From positions 1 through 45,488 of the forward strand of contig NZ_JAVALS010000017.1 of NCBI RefSeq assembly GCF_030731045.1: 45,488 bases of DNA, in the 5' to 3' direction. Numbering within the stretch: the first letter of the stretch is position 1; each line of letters opens with the position of its first letter. The position numbers and the translations under genes were made by a program. The stretch comes from Arthrobacter horti. GTDB taxonomy: Bacteria > Actinomycetota > Actinomycetes > Actinomycetales > Micrococcaceae. The notes under the pieces were generated by a model that was given only the letters and a program-made list of their open reading frames with translations, searched no databases and was not told where the DNA came from. This document shows positions 1-7,797 of this stretch, one piece after another.

Positions 1-84
<84 letters not shown>

Positions 85-446
85 TTCAAAACCCGGCAAA
101 CACCAACCACCACGGGGTGATGAATTGGCATCCACCAAACAAAACATTTGGTATCAAAAAAACATGACACACTATTGAGTTCTCAAACAACAGACTGCTC
201 TGCGATACTCACCGAGGAACTCATTCATTCCTTCAGGCTTTCCCGCCGCAACCCTTCAATCCTAACCCATCCCCGCCCTCCCCCGCAAATCCGTTTTCCC
301 CTTCCGGAATCACACCGGAAGGGAATTCGAATTCCCAGAAGAAACCCCCGCCAGCACCCCGGAAAAGGGCACAGGAATAGTGAAAGAATTTCACAGGGAA
401 GGAGAATTGAAGACCGCCGCCAGAACCGGAGACCGGCCCGGCAACC
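85..446 (-). other. rRNA operon leader with conserved antitermination/processing block
   Basis: Transcribed leader between the rrn promoter and 16S rRNA. At 164-192 the minus strand reads TTTGAGAACTCAATAGTGTG, the block found just ahead of 16S in many actinobacteria and linked to antitermination and processing. A short hairpin (ACCAAA/TTTGGT) at about 133-150 may be part of RNA maturation. Two perfect inverted repeats lie further upstream: GGGAATTCGAATTCCC at 321-336 and GTGAAAGAATTTCAC at 380-394. I see no convincing protein-coding gene here. Confidence 0.75.
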
Positions 447-452
447 CGATCA

Positions 453-481
453 ACTTTACACACTCCGAACCCACCACGCAA
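453..481 (-). promoter_or_regulatory. Probable rRNA operon promoter
   Basis: On the minus strand, TTGCGT (476-481) and TAAAGT (453-458) are separated by exactly 17 bp, a good sigma-70-type pair pointing toward the 16S gene about 370 nt away. It lies just upstream of the oppositely transcribed HAD gene. Other promoters in the leader cannot be excluded. Confidence 0.55.
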
Positions 482-523
482 GTCCACCGGCAGGTGGCTC
501 TTCCACTCCACGACATTCAGCAG

Positions 524-877
524 ATGGACACCCCCAGCGGCATACGGCGGCCTCCCTTGCGCGAAGCGATGATCTTCGACGTCGACGGCACGCTCTGCGA
601 TGTCCGAAGCATCAGGCATCATGTGTCGCCTCCCCCCGGGTCCACCTCATTCAAGGCGGACTTCGACGCATTCCACGGCGCATCGATCGACTGTCCTCCC
701 CATGAGGCGGTGCTGGAGCTGCTTCTTCGGGCCCACGGTGCCGGACTCGCCATCTTGGTGGTTACCGGCCGGGCCGAGAAGTGGTCATTCGTGACCACGA
801 TGTGGCTGGGAGAGCACGGGATCCCGTTCGACGAGCTGATGATGCGGCCCCGCGGCGACTCCCGGCCGGCTGACTGA
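524..877 (+). CDS. HAD-superfamily phosphatase (polynucleotide kinase-phosphatase type), short form
   Basis: About 117 residues from ATG 524; ATG 569 would start directly at MIFDVDGTL. The nucleophile motif I is MIFDVDGTLCDV, and ILVVTGRAEKW is motif II as seen in phosphatase domains of polynucleotide kinase-like proteins, followed by GIPFDELMMRPRGD. In that family the chain continues about 40 residues to an acidic motif that completes the Mg site; here a TGA follows RPAD, so the last catalytic motif is missing. The gene runs into the 3' end of the convergent MFS gene. It may be a decayed gene or a naturally short protein. The start is uncertain because no strong ribosome site is visible. Confidence 0.6.
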   Translation: MDTPSGIRRPPLREAMIFDVDGTLCDVRSIRHHVSPPPGSTSFKADFDAFHGASIDCPPHEAVLELLLRAHGAGLAILVVTGRAEKWSFVTTMWLGEHGIPFDELMMRPRGDSRPAD

Positions 878-902
878 GTGACGCGTTGCCGGAGCTGTAC
901 CG

Positions 903-2165
903 TCACCCGCCCCGGCGATTCAGAGCCGCAACATTCATGACCATCACCACGGCGAGTGCCCCTGCGATGCCGAGCGTCATGCCCCGCCATCCGGCGCCGT
1001 CGAACATCACACCGAGCAGCCAGCCCAGGAGGGACGAGCCCGCGTAGTAGGCGATGTTGTACAGCGCACTGGCCTGGCCCCGGAACTCGGCACCCGCACT
1101 GGCTCCGACGGTGGCCACGGCGGCCGCGTGGGCCATGAAGTTGCCGGCCGTGAAGAGCAGCAGCCCGGCGATGATGGCGGGCAGTTCCTCGACGGCCAGC
1201 ACGGCCGCTCCCGAGAGCATCGCCGCCAGGCCCAGGATGCTGGTCCTGGCGAAACCCCAGCGGGTGAGCCACCGGCCGGCCAGCCGCGAGGACAGAGTCC
1301 CGGCGAAATAGGACAGGAACACCAGGGCTGCCAGCGCCGGCGGGATGAGAAACGGGGCCGCCTCCAGGCGGAAGGTCAGGAAGTTGAACACGGCGACGAA
1401 ACTGCCGGTCACCAGGAACGCCTGCAGATACAGCGCAAGGAGCCGCCACGACGACAGCGCCAGCCGGATCCGGCTCCACTGCCGCTCCCTGGGGCGCACG
1501 CCCGCCCTCGTCCGCCGCTCACCCGGCGCCAGCAGCAGGAATCCTGCGGCAGAGAGCAGACTCACCAGGCCCACCCCCAGCAGAGCGCCGCGCCAGCCGA
1601 TCCAGGCACCCAGCGGCCCGGCGACCAGGCGGCCGAGCGCTCCCCCGACCGTGGTGCCGGAGATGTAGACCGTGGCAGCCACGGCCGCCCGGGCCCCGGA
1701 CAGCTGCTCGTACACATACGCGACCGCGAGTACCGGGACGCCGCCCACCACCAGGCCCATCAGGAAGCGGATGCCCAGCAGCGAGCCCAGCCCGGGGGCC
1801 GCCGCCGTCGCGAGCCCCAGCAGGACCGAGCCGGACACGGCGATCCGCATGGAGGTGAGCCGTCCGAGCCGGTCCGCGACGGCGGCCCACAGAAGGACGC
1901 CGACGGCCAGTCCGCTGGTGGCCGCGGAGACGGTGAGCGCGGCGCTCGACGGCGCGATGCCGAGTTCGCGCGCCAGGCCGGGCAGAACGCCCTGGATCGC
2001 ATAGAGCTGCGCGAAGGCCGCGACGCCGGCAGCCAGGAGGGCGCCCATCATGCGGCGGTAGCGGCGGTGCTCCGCCGCAGCAGCCTGTGCGCCGTTGCTC
2101 GGCTGCCTGGGGCTGAGGGAGGGGATGTCCGCAAGGTGCGTGCTCACTCTTCCGACGGTACTCAC
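903..2165 (-). CDS. MFS transporter, 12 TM, drug/metabolite exporter type
   Basis: 420 residues, within the normal MFS range. After a polar N-terminus of about 38 residues come regularly spaced hydrophobic segments. The conserved loop between TM2 and TM3 is visible as AVADRLGRLTSMR, matching the MFS A-motif (GxLaDrxGrkxxl). Substrate is unknown; the sequence resembles putative drug or metabolite exporters of the YnfM type. It is divergent from a LysR-type regulator only 46 bp away, an arrangement that usually means the regulator controls the exporter. The start at GTG 2165 has no clear Shine-Dalgarno; a later start near MMGALLAAG is possible. Confidence 0.85.
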   Translation of the reverse strand: MSTVGRVSTHLADIPSLSPRQPSNGAQAAAAEHRRYRRMMGALLAAGVAAFAQLYAIQGVLPGLARELGIAPSSAALTVSAATSGLAVGVLLWAAVADRLGRLTSMRIAVSGSVLLGLATAAAPGLGSLLGIRFLMGLVVGGVPVLAVAYVYEQLSGARAAVAATVYISGTTVGGALGRLVAGPLGAWIGWRGALLGVGLVSLLSAAGFLLLAPGERRTRAGVRPRERQWSRIRLALSSWRLLALYLQAFLVTGSFVAVFNFLTFRLEAAPFLIPPALAALVFLSYFAGTLSSRLAGRWLTRWGFARTSILGLAAMLSGAAVLAVEELPAIIAGLLLFTAGNFMAHAAAVATVGASAGAEFRGQASALYNIAYYAGSSLLGWLLGVMFDGAGWRGMTLGIAGALAVVMVMNVAALNRRGG

Positions 2166-2174
2166 GCATCAGGG

Positions 2175-2203
2175 TTATGACTAATGTCACTTGTCCCTAG
2201 ACT
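2175..2203 (+). promoter_or_regulatory. LysR promoter with TGAC-N4-GTCA operator candidate
   Basis: TTATGA (2175-2180) and TAGACT (2198-2203) are 17 bp apart, and the ATG of the LysR gene at 2212 falls where transcription should begin, so the message is probably leaderless. The perfect inverted repeat TGACTAATGTCA (2178-2189) overlaps the -35 element and lies between the divergent start codons, a typical autoregulatory LysR-type position. The assignment rests on sequence pattern only. Confidence 0.45.
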
Positions 2204-2211
2204 TATTCACT

Positions 2212-3102
2212 ATGGATATGAATCCGGCATTGCTGCGCCATCTGCTCCCCCACCTTCCGGTGCTCGCGGAGCTCGCCCGGACCGGATCCGTGACCGCTGC
2301 GGCCGATGAACTCGGCATCCCCCAGCCGTCCGCCAGCCGTTCGCTCGCCCGTCTTGCCGAGCTGGCCGGCGTGCCGCTGGTGCACCGCGCCGGCCGAGGG
2401 GTGGCTCTGACCGAGGCCGGGAGTGCCCTGGCGGAGGTCGTCTCCCGGGCACTGGCATCGGTGGAAGACGGCCTGGCCGCCGCGCGGGCGCAAGGGCTCG
2501 CGGAGGACGCGACAATCCGGGTGGCCTATCAGAACGTGCTCGGTGAGAGCTACGTGCCCCGAGCGATCGCGCGCTTCCGGACGCGGCGGCCGAAGGTGCG
2601 GTTCGAGCTGATGCATGGGGCCCGGAGCGGATGCATCCGCTGGGTGCGTGACGGCGTGGCTGATCTGGCCGTCGTCGCGGACCCTCCATTCGTGGAGGAC
2701 CTCCACACGGTGGAACTGTTCACGGAGCCTCTCGTGGCGACCATGAGCCCTCAGCACCCCTTGGCACACGCAGGCCGCGCCGTCACCGTGGACGATCTCC
2801 GGACCCAGGATCTGATCGTGCTGCGCCGCGGGTACGGCCTGCACGATTCGATGCACCGGATCCTCGGTGTGCAGGGCGAGATCCCCAACACCGCCTTCGA
2901 AGTGGATGACACGCGGGACGCCCGTGGTCTCGCCGCGGCCGGGCTGGGCATCGCCGTGCTTCCCCCGCACCGGGGCGGCTCCGGCGTCGAGGTGGCCGAG
3001 GTCGCCATCGACCACCCGGCCGCCAAGCGCGTGATCGGCGTGGTGACGCCGTCTTCGAGCAGCGGGCTGGTGGACGAATTCGTGAGCGTCTTCCGGAGCT
3101 GA
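2212..3102 (+). CDS. LysR-family transcriptional regulator
   Basis: About 296 residues from ATG 2212, the usual LysR length. The N-terminal winged helix-turn-helix is clear: LAELARTGSVTAAADELGIPQPSASRSLARLAELAGVPLV without interruption, followed by the RAGRGVALTEAG wing. The rest is the effector-binding domain with two periplasmic-binding-like lobes (for example IRVAYQNVLGESYVPRAIARF and the C-terminal GLGIAVLPPH). It likely controls the divergent MFS exporter at 903-2165. TTG 2191 and ATG 2218 are alternative starts; 2212 fits the promoter spacing best. Confidence 0.88.
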   Translation: MDMNPALLRHLLPHLPVLAELARTGSVTAAADELGIPQPSASRSLARLAELAGVPLVHRAGRGVALTEAGSALAEVVSRALASVEDGLAAARAQGLAEDATIRVAYQNVLGESYVPRAIARFRTRRPKVRFELMHGARSGCIRWVRDGVADLAVVADPPFVEDLHTVELFTEPLVATMSPQHPLAHAGRAVTVDDLRTQDLIVLRRGYGLHDSMHRILGVQGEIPNTAFEVDDTRDARGLAAAGLGIAVLPPHRGGSGVEVAEVAIDHPAAKRVIGVVTPSSSSGLVDEFVSVFRS

Positions 3103-3156
3103 GTGGACGCCTGCAGGATGATGCGGCGGCCCGGTCCACGGAGTACCGTCCGGAGC

Positions 3157-3777
3157 ATGGGCTGGTGGACAGAGCGGGTCGTCCCGCGCATGGTGGACCG
3201 GGCGTTGCGGGGCCCGGAGGTGGCGCCGTACCGGCGCACGGTGTGCGGCGGATTGCACGGGACCGTTCTGGAGCTCGGCTTCGGCAGCGGCCTCAACATC
3301 CCCTATTACCCGCAGGAGGTCCAGCGGGTCCTGGCCATCGAGCCATCGGACACCGCATGGGAACTCTCCGCGGAACGCCGCGCCCGATCGTCCATCCCCG
3401 TGGAGCGAGGCGGCCGCGACGCCCAGCTGCTGGACTTCGACGACGCGAGCGTCGACGTCGCGCTCTCCACCTTCACGCTGTGCACCATTCCGGACCCCGC
3501 GGCCGCCCTCGCCGAGGTGCGCCGCGTTCTCAGACCCGGCGGAACGTTCCACTTCGTGGAGCACGGCCGCTCGCCGGATGCCGGCGTGGCCGCCTGGCAG
3601 AACGTCATGAGCCCCGTGAACACCGCCTGCGCCGGCGGTTGCCATCTGACCCGGCAGATCGACCGGCTCGTCATCGATGCGGGGCTGAGCATGGAGAACC
3701 TCGACGTGGGCTACCTGGCCGTCCCCGCGCCCATGTCGCAGCGTTACGGATTCGTGGGGGTCGCCCGCCGTCCGTGA
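3157..3777 (+). CDS. Class I SAM-dependent methyltransferase
   Basis: 206 residues from ATG 3157. VLELGFGSGLNIPYY is the SAM-binding glycine-rich motif I, AIEPSD carries the acidic residue that holds the ribose (motif II), and LLDFDDASVDVALSTFTLCTI with VLRPGGTFHFVEHG are the methyltransferase type-11 motifs. It resembles small UbiE/phospholipid-methyltransferase-like proteins of actinobacteria. The acceptor cannot be told from sequence. It follows the LysR gene by about 55 bp on the same strand, but nothing links their functions. An upstream in-frame start at 3103 exists; 3157 is chosen because homology begins at MGWW. Confidence 0.85.
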   Translation: MGWWTERVVPRMVDRALRGPEVAPYRRTVCGGLHGTVLELGFGSGLNIPYYPQEVQRVLAIEPSDTAWELSAERRARSSIPVERGGRDAQLLDFDDASVDVALSTFTLCTIPDPAAALAEVRRVLRPGGTFHFVEHGRSPDAGVAAWQNVMSPVNTACAGGCHLTRQIDRLVIDAGLSMENLDVGYLAVPAPMSQRYGFVGVARRP

Positions 3778-3810
3778 AGGTCTCAACCTGCATTCACGAC
3801 AGGATTTGTC

Positions 3811-3842
3811 TAGAATTCTGTTGACGAATGTCAAGGGAGAGG
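3811..3842 (+). promoter_or_regulatory. Promoter -10 and ribosome site of the phosphatase/glycosyltransferase operon
   Basis: TAGAAT at 3811-3816 is a good -10 hexamer; the -35 is not obvious. A short inverted repeat GACAGGATTTGTC (3798-3810) directly precedes it. The purine-rich GGGAGAGG (3835-3842) is placed right before ATG 3844 and fixes that start. Confidence 0.4.
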
Positions 3843-3843
3843 T

Positions 3844-4998
3844 ATGGCTGACGAGGGGAAACGACAAGCGGCAATCGAGAGGATGGGGATCCTCGACACC
3901 CCTCCGGACGAACGCGTGGACCGGGTGACGCGGCTGGCGAAGGAGATGTTCTCGGTCCCGATGGTCAGTGTCAACCTGCTGGACAACGCGCGGCTCTGGT
4001 CGAAATCGCAGATCGGCTTCCGCGGTTCCGAGATGCCCCGGGAGTACTCCTTCTGCGACAACACCGTGCGGCAAGACCGCACCGTGGTCATCGAGGACGT
4101 CAGCATCGACCCGATGTTCGCCCGCAACCCGTTCGTGCTGGGCGATCCGCACCTGCGATTCTACGCCGGGCACCCGCTCCACGCGCCCGGCGGCGAGGCC
4201 ATCGGCACGCTCTGCATACTGGACACCCAGCCACGGCAGTTCACGGAGTCCCAGAGTTCCCTGCTGAAAGACCTGGCCTTCTGGGTGCAGGCCGAGCTCT
4301 CCCGGGACCAGGAACTGGATCACGCCCGCGTCATCCAGCGTGCCATGAGCCCGCAGCGGCACCCGTCGGTTCCCGGGTACACGCTCGCCGCCGGCGCGTT
4401 CTCCCGCGGGAAGCTCTCCGGCGATTTCTACGATCTGATGCTTCGCGGCGACGCGCTCCGGGTGACTCTCGCCGACGCCATGGGGAAGGGCGCCGGCCCG
4501 GCGCTGGTGGCGGCCGGCGTGCGAGCCTCCCTGAGGACCGCGCCCGAGCGGTCCCTGGCCGCGGCCATCGCGGAAGCCGATCTCCTGGTCGAGGAGGACA
4601 TGGGAGACATGGGGATGTTCGTCACGGCGGTGCACGCGGACATCTTCCCGGCCACCGGCCGCGTGGAGCTGATCGACGCAGGCCACGGCCTGGCGTTCAT
4701 CATCCGCGCCGACGGCGGCCGGCAGCACCTCCGGTCCTACGGCCTGCCGCTGGGCATGGGGACCGGCACAGTGGAGGAGCACGAACGGATCACCGGGCGC
4801 CTGGCCCCGGGCGACACCTTCATCTGCTGCAGCGACGGCCTCCTGGACGTCCTGGACCCGGACGACCCGTTCGGTCAGGTCGAAAGAGCCATCCGCGAAC
4901 TCGGACCGGAAGGCACCGTCGACGAAGCGTTGCGCCTGGCCCGCGGCGAACGCGCCACGGACGACATCACGGCCCTGGTCATCAGGCGGGACCGATGA
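3844..4998 (+). CDS. GAF-PP2C (SpoIIE/RsbU-type) serine phosphatase
   Basis: 384 residues. The N-terminal part (about 1-155) is a GAF sensor domain of the kind that starts RMGILDTPPDERVDRVTRLA and contains SFCDNTVRQDRTVVIEDV. The C-terminal part (about 165-384) is a PP2C-type phosphatase: GKLSGDFYDL and LADAMGKGAGPALVAA hold metal-binding aspartates, DAGHGLAF and CCSDGLLD are the later motifs, and ERATDDITALVIRR closes the domain. In RsbU/SpoIIE-type proteins this domain removes phosphate from a STAS-domain antagonist. The STAS protein and its presumed kinase are two and three genes downstream, so this is probably the sensor phosphatase of a local partner-switching circuit. It overlaps the glycosyltransferase gene by 4 bp. 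Confidence 0.92.
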   Translation: MADEGKRQAAIERMGILDTPPDERVDRVTRLAKEMFSVPMVSVNLLDNARLWSKSQIGFRGSEMPREYSFCDNTVRQDRTVVIEDVSIDPMFARNPFVLGDPHLRFYAGHPLHAPGGEAIGTLCILDTQPRQFTESQSSLLKDLAFWVQAELSRDQELDHARVIQRAMSPQRHPSVPGYTLAAGAFSRGKLSGDFYDLMLRGDALRVTLADAMGKGAGPALVAAGVRASLRTAPERSLAAAIAEADLLVEEDMGDMGMFVTAVHADIFPATGRVELIDAGHGLAFIIRADGGRQHLRSYGLPLGMGTGTVEEHERITGRLAPGDTFICCSDGLLDVLDPDDPFGQVERAIRELGPEGTVDEALRLARGERATDDITALVIRRDR

Positions 4999-6944
4999 CG
5001 GCGCGCTTCGTCCTCATCCGCATCCTGGCGGTCCTGTCCGTCCTGTTCGGGGTCAACTACATCGTCTGGCGCTGGCTGGCCTCCGTGGACTGGTCCGCCT
5101 GGTGGATCGCCGTCCCGCTCGTCCTGGCCGAGACGTACAGCCTGTTCGACACCCTCCTCTTCTCCCTCACCATGTGGCGCGCCCGTGACCGCCCCGAGCC
5201 GTCGTCGGCCCCTCAGGGCACGGTGGACGTCTTCATCACCACCTACAACGAACCGCTTGAACTGGTGATGGCCACCGCGCGGGCGGCCCAGCGCATCGCC
5301 CACCCGCACACCACCTGGATCCTGGACGACGGCGCGCGGACCGACGTCGAACACGCCGCCCGGGAAGCCGGCGTCGGCTATCTGACGCGCTCCGACGACT
5401 GGATCGGCAAGCCTCGGCACGCCAAGGCCGGGAACCTCAACAACGCCCTGTTCGAGACGGACGGCGAGTTCCTCCTGATCCTGGACGCGGACCAGGTGCC
5501 GGACCCGCTGATCCTGCACCGCACGCTGGGGTACTTCGCGGACGACCCCGACGTCGCGCTCGTCCAGACCCCTCAGTGGTTCAGCAATGTGGATGACGCC
5601 GACCCGCTCGGCAGCCAGGCGCCCCTCTTCTACGGCCCCATCCAGCAGGGCAAGGACGGCTGGAACGCCGCGTTCTTCTGCGGTTCCAACGCGGTGCTGC
5701 GGCGCGAGGCACTCATGCAGCTCGGCATCGTGGGATACGTGCGGGACGTCACCCAGTCCACGCGGAAGACCCTGCGCGTCGCGGAGAGTCTGATCGTCCG
5801 GGAGGCCCGGATCACCGAGGACCCGGACCTGCGCGTCGAACTGAACTCGCTGGGCGCGGAGATCACCCGCGCCCAGGACGCCGTCGCAGCGGGGACTCCG
5901 CTCGCCCAGGCGACCTACGAGCTGGGCCACGCCGTGGACGGCGCGGCCCAGCGGCTGCTCGCCCGCGACTTCGCCGGGATCAGGGAGGACCTGGAGGTCA
6001 TCGCGCAGCTCCCCGTGGAGCGCGACGCCCAGCTGGATCTGGTGGTGGTGGACGAGACCCGGCTGGACCGGCTCGCCACCGCCCGGCTCTCGCCCCTGGG
6101 CGCCATCGAGGCCGTCCGGCAGTTGCTGGACGCGCTCCGCATCGACCGAGGCGAGGAGGCCCAGCCGGTCCTGCCGTTGGCCACCATCTCCGTCACGGAG
6201 GACATGGCGACAGCGATGCAGCTCCACGCGCTCGGCTGGAGGAGCGTCTACCACCATGAGATCCTGGCGCACGGCCTGGCGCCCGAGGACCTGCGGACCA
6301 TGCTGACCCAGCGCCTCCGCTGGGCCCAGGGGACGCTGCAGGTGATGCTGCGCGACAACCCTTTGGTCAAGAAGGGCCTCAACGCCGGACAGCGCCTGAT
6401 GTACTTCGCCACCATGTGGAGCTACCTCTCCGGTTTCGCGGCCCTCGCCTACCTCGCGGCGCCTGTCATCTATCTGGTGTTCGGGGTGCTCCCGGTAACC
6501 GCGTGGAGCGTCGACTTCTTCGCACGGTTCCTCCCGGCGTTCCTCGTCAACCAGTTGCTCTTCCTGGTGGTGGGCAAGGGGATGAAGACCTGGCGAGGCC
6601 AGCAGTACTCCCTGGCGCTCTTCCCTGTGTGGATCCAGGCCTGCTGGACCGCCGTGGCGAACGTGGCCTTCGGCCGCCCCTTGAACTTCGCGGTGACCAA
6701 GAAGGACGGACGCGACACCCGCGGCGTGCCGTGGCGGCGGATCTGGCCCCAGCTCGCCGCGATGGCGGCCCTGGTCATCGCCCTGGTCATCGGGGTCGTC
6801 CGGGTGGTGGCCGGAGCAGCGGACGACGTCGGAACCCTTGTCAACGCCGTCTGGGTCGCCTATGACCTGGCGGTGCTCAGCGTCATCATCGAGGCCGCCC
6901 GGTACCGGGGTCCGGCCGTTGCAGCGACCGAAGGAGATTCATGA
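4995..6944 (+). CDS. Membrane glycosyltransferase family 2, cellulose-synthase-like, with internal insertion
   Basis: 649 residues. Two TM segments lie near residues 8-60, a GT-A catalytic domain follows, and a cluster of TM segments is C-terminal (about 455-635). Processive-synthase residues are present: DD at 111-112, DAD at 164-166, FFCGSNAVLRR at 227-237, TED at 401-403 and QRLRWAQG at 439-446 (Q/RxxRW motif). No C-terminal PilZ domain is seen. In BcsA-like enzymes FFCG and TED are only about 20 residues apart; here about 158 mostly charged, probably helical residues (241-398) are inserted. It should make an extracellular beta-glucan-like or other polysaccharide. It overlaps its upstream phosphatase and downstream STAS neighbours by 4 bp each, implying control by that circuit. 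Confidence 0.9.
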   Translation: MTARFVLIRILAVLSVLFGVNYIVWRWLASVDWSAWWIAVPLVLAETYSLFDTLLFSLTMWRARDRPEPSSAPQGTVDVFITTYNEPLELVMATARAAQRIAHPHTTWILDDGARTDVEHAAREAGVGYLTRSDDWIGKPRHAKAGNLNNALFETDGEFLLILDADQVPDPLILHRTLGYFADDPDVALVQTPQWFSNVDDADPLGSQAPLFYGPIQQGKDGWNAAFFCGSNAVLRREALMQLGIVGYVRDVTQSTRKTLRVAESLIVREARITEDPDLRVELNSLGAEITRAQDAVAAGTPLAQATYELGHAVDGAAQRLLARDFAGIREDLEVIAQLPVERDAQLDLVVVDETRLDRLATARLSPLGAIEAVRQLLDALRIDRGEEAQPVLPLATISVTEDMATAMQLHALGWRSVYHHEILAHGLAPEDLRTMLTQRLRWAQGTLQVMLRDNPLVKKGLNAGQRLMYFATMWSYLSGFAALAYLAAPVIYLVFGVLPVTAWSVDFFARFLPAFLVNQLLFLVVGKGMKTWRGQQYSLALFPVWIQACWTAVANVAFGRPLNFAVTKKDGRDTRGVPWRRIWPQLAAMAALVIALVIGVVRVVAGAADDVGTLVNAVWVAYDLAVLSVIIEAARYRGPAVAATEGDS

Positions 6945-7273
6945 ACCTCACCACGAACGACCACGACGGCTTTTCCGTCATCTCGATCGAAGGCCGCCTC
7001 GTGGCCGCCGGTGCGCCGCAGCTCCGCCTTGCCGTGAACCAGCTCATCGAGGCCGGCACCGTGCGCGTGGTGGTCGACCTCGGCAGGACGGAGTTCATCG
7101 ACTCCTCCGGGCTCGGCGCCCTCATCGGCGGCCTGAAGCGGGCACGCGTGGCCGGCGGGGATCTGCGCATCGCCGCCGTGCCGGACGCGGTGCGGGCCGT
7201 GCTGCGCCTGACCAACCTCGACCGTGTCCTCGGCGAGCACTCGACGCCGGAGACGGCATTCGATGAGCGGTGA
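6941..7273 (+). CDS. STAS-domain anti-sigma-factor antagonist (RsbV/SpoIIAA-like)
   Basis: 110 residues, a stand-alone STAS domain of normal size. The signature segment TEFIDSSGLGALIGG contains the serine that kinases phosphorylate in RsbV/SpoIIAA proteins (DSSGLG). Its ATG overlaps the stop of the glycosyltransferase and its own end overlaps the start of the kinase gene by 11 bp, so all four genes are probably translated together. By analogy, the unphosphorylated form would bind a partner, either a sigma-inhibitor or the synthase itself; this is inference. Confidence 0.92.
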   Translation: MNLTTNDHDGFSVISIEGRLVAAGAPQLRLAVNQLIEAGTVRVVVDLGRTEFIDSSGLGALIGGLKRARVAGGDLRIAAVPDAVRAVLRLTNLDRVLGEHSTPETAFDER

Positions 7274-7676
7274 CGGGGTCACCGTGAAGATCGGTGGACT
7301 GGCCACTCCGGCGTTCGTCGAAGACGTCCTCGACACGCTCGATTCCCTCTGGGAGGCCACGCCGTTCGTGCCGGATGAGGACAGGACGCTGTTCATGCTC
7401 GCGGTCAGCGAGGTGACCACCAACATCGCCCAGCATGGCGGCGACGGGGTGCACGTCGAGGCTCAGTTCTCGGTGGACGGCAACCAGCTGATCGCGCTTC
7501 TGAGGGACACCGCTCCCCCGGCGGGGCTCGACCCGGGACCCGCCGTCATGCCCGGCACCGACTGCGAGTCGGGGCGCGGACTGGCTCTCACCCTCGCGGT
7601 GCTGGATGACTTCCAGCATGACGGCGCGGGTGACGGGAACGTCTGGACGCTGCGCCGGACGTTCTCCCGGGCGTAG
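7263..7676 (+). CDS. GHKL ATP-binding anti-sigma-type serine kinase (RsbW/SpoIIAB-like)
   Basis: 137 residues from ATG 7263, which lies inside the end of the STAS gene. The N-box is LAVSEVTTNIAQHG (E and N for Mg-ATP), LLRDTAPPAGLDP is a diverged G1 box, and ESGRGLALTLAVLDDF is the G2 box. These are the features of HATPase_c_2 proteins that phosphorylate STAS partners. No sigma factor gene is adjacent, so its other partner could be elsewhere, or the output may be the glycosyltransferase. An upstream start at 7224 in the same frame looks non-homologous and was set aside. Confidence 0.9.
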   Translation: MSGDGVTVKIGGLATPAFVEDVLDTLDSLWEATPFVPDEDRTLFMLAVSEVTTNIAQHGGDGVHVEAQFSVDGNQLIALLRDTAPPAGLDPGPAVMPGTDCESGRGLALTLAVLDDFQHDGAGDGNVWTLRRTFSRA

Positions 7677-7681
7677 CGGCG

Positions 7682-7745
7682 GACGACGACGGCGCGCACG
7701 CGCCCCGGGCGCCCTCAGACGCGTCTGACCCGGGCCGACGTCGTC
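7682..7745. terminator. Inverted-repeat region after the partner-switching operon
   Basis: GACGACG (7682-7688) can pair with CGTCGTC (7739-7745), enclosing the perfect 14-bp palindrome TCAGACGCGTCTGA (7715-7728), itself flanked by CCCGGGC on both sides. There is no T-tract. It could be a GC-type terminator or a protein-binding site for the next operon. Confidence 0.35.
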
Positions 7746-7784
7746 ATACAACGCCACGGCGGCAGGATCCGGGCCGTCGCGCCC

Positions 7785-7797
7785 TACCCTTGACTCG
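7785..7797 (+). promoter_or_regulatory. Leaderless promoter candidate for the lipoprotein/ECF operon
   Basis: TACCCT (7785-7790) fits an actinobacterial -10 (TAnnnT) and ends 6 nt before GTG 7797, so transcription would begin at the start codon. No ribosome site precedes the GTG. The 120-bp gap upstream is too short for a full cobalamin riboswitch, and I see no such element. Confidence 0.35.

Noticed and set aside
2203..4782. An 859-residue minus-strand open frame
   Set aside because: It crosses three well-supported plus-strand genes (LysR, methyltransferase, GAF-PP2C) and shows no family motif.
4875..6272. A 465-residue minus-strand open frame
   Set aside because: Shadow of the glycosyltransferase gene, low-complexity composition, no recognisable domain.
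7677..7796. A cobalamin riboswitch upstream of the lipoprotein/ECF operon
   Set aside because: The gap is only 120 bp and lacks the conserved B12-box pattern, and a leaderless start is likely.
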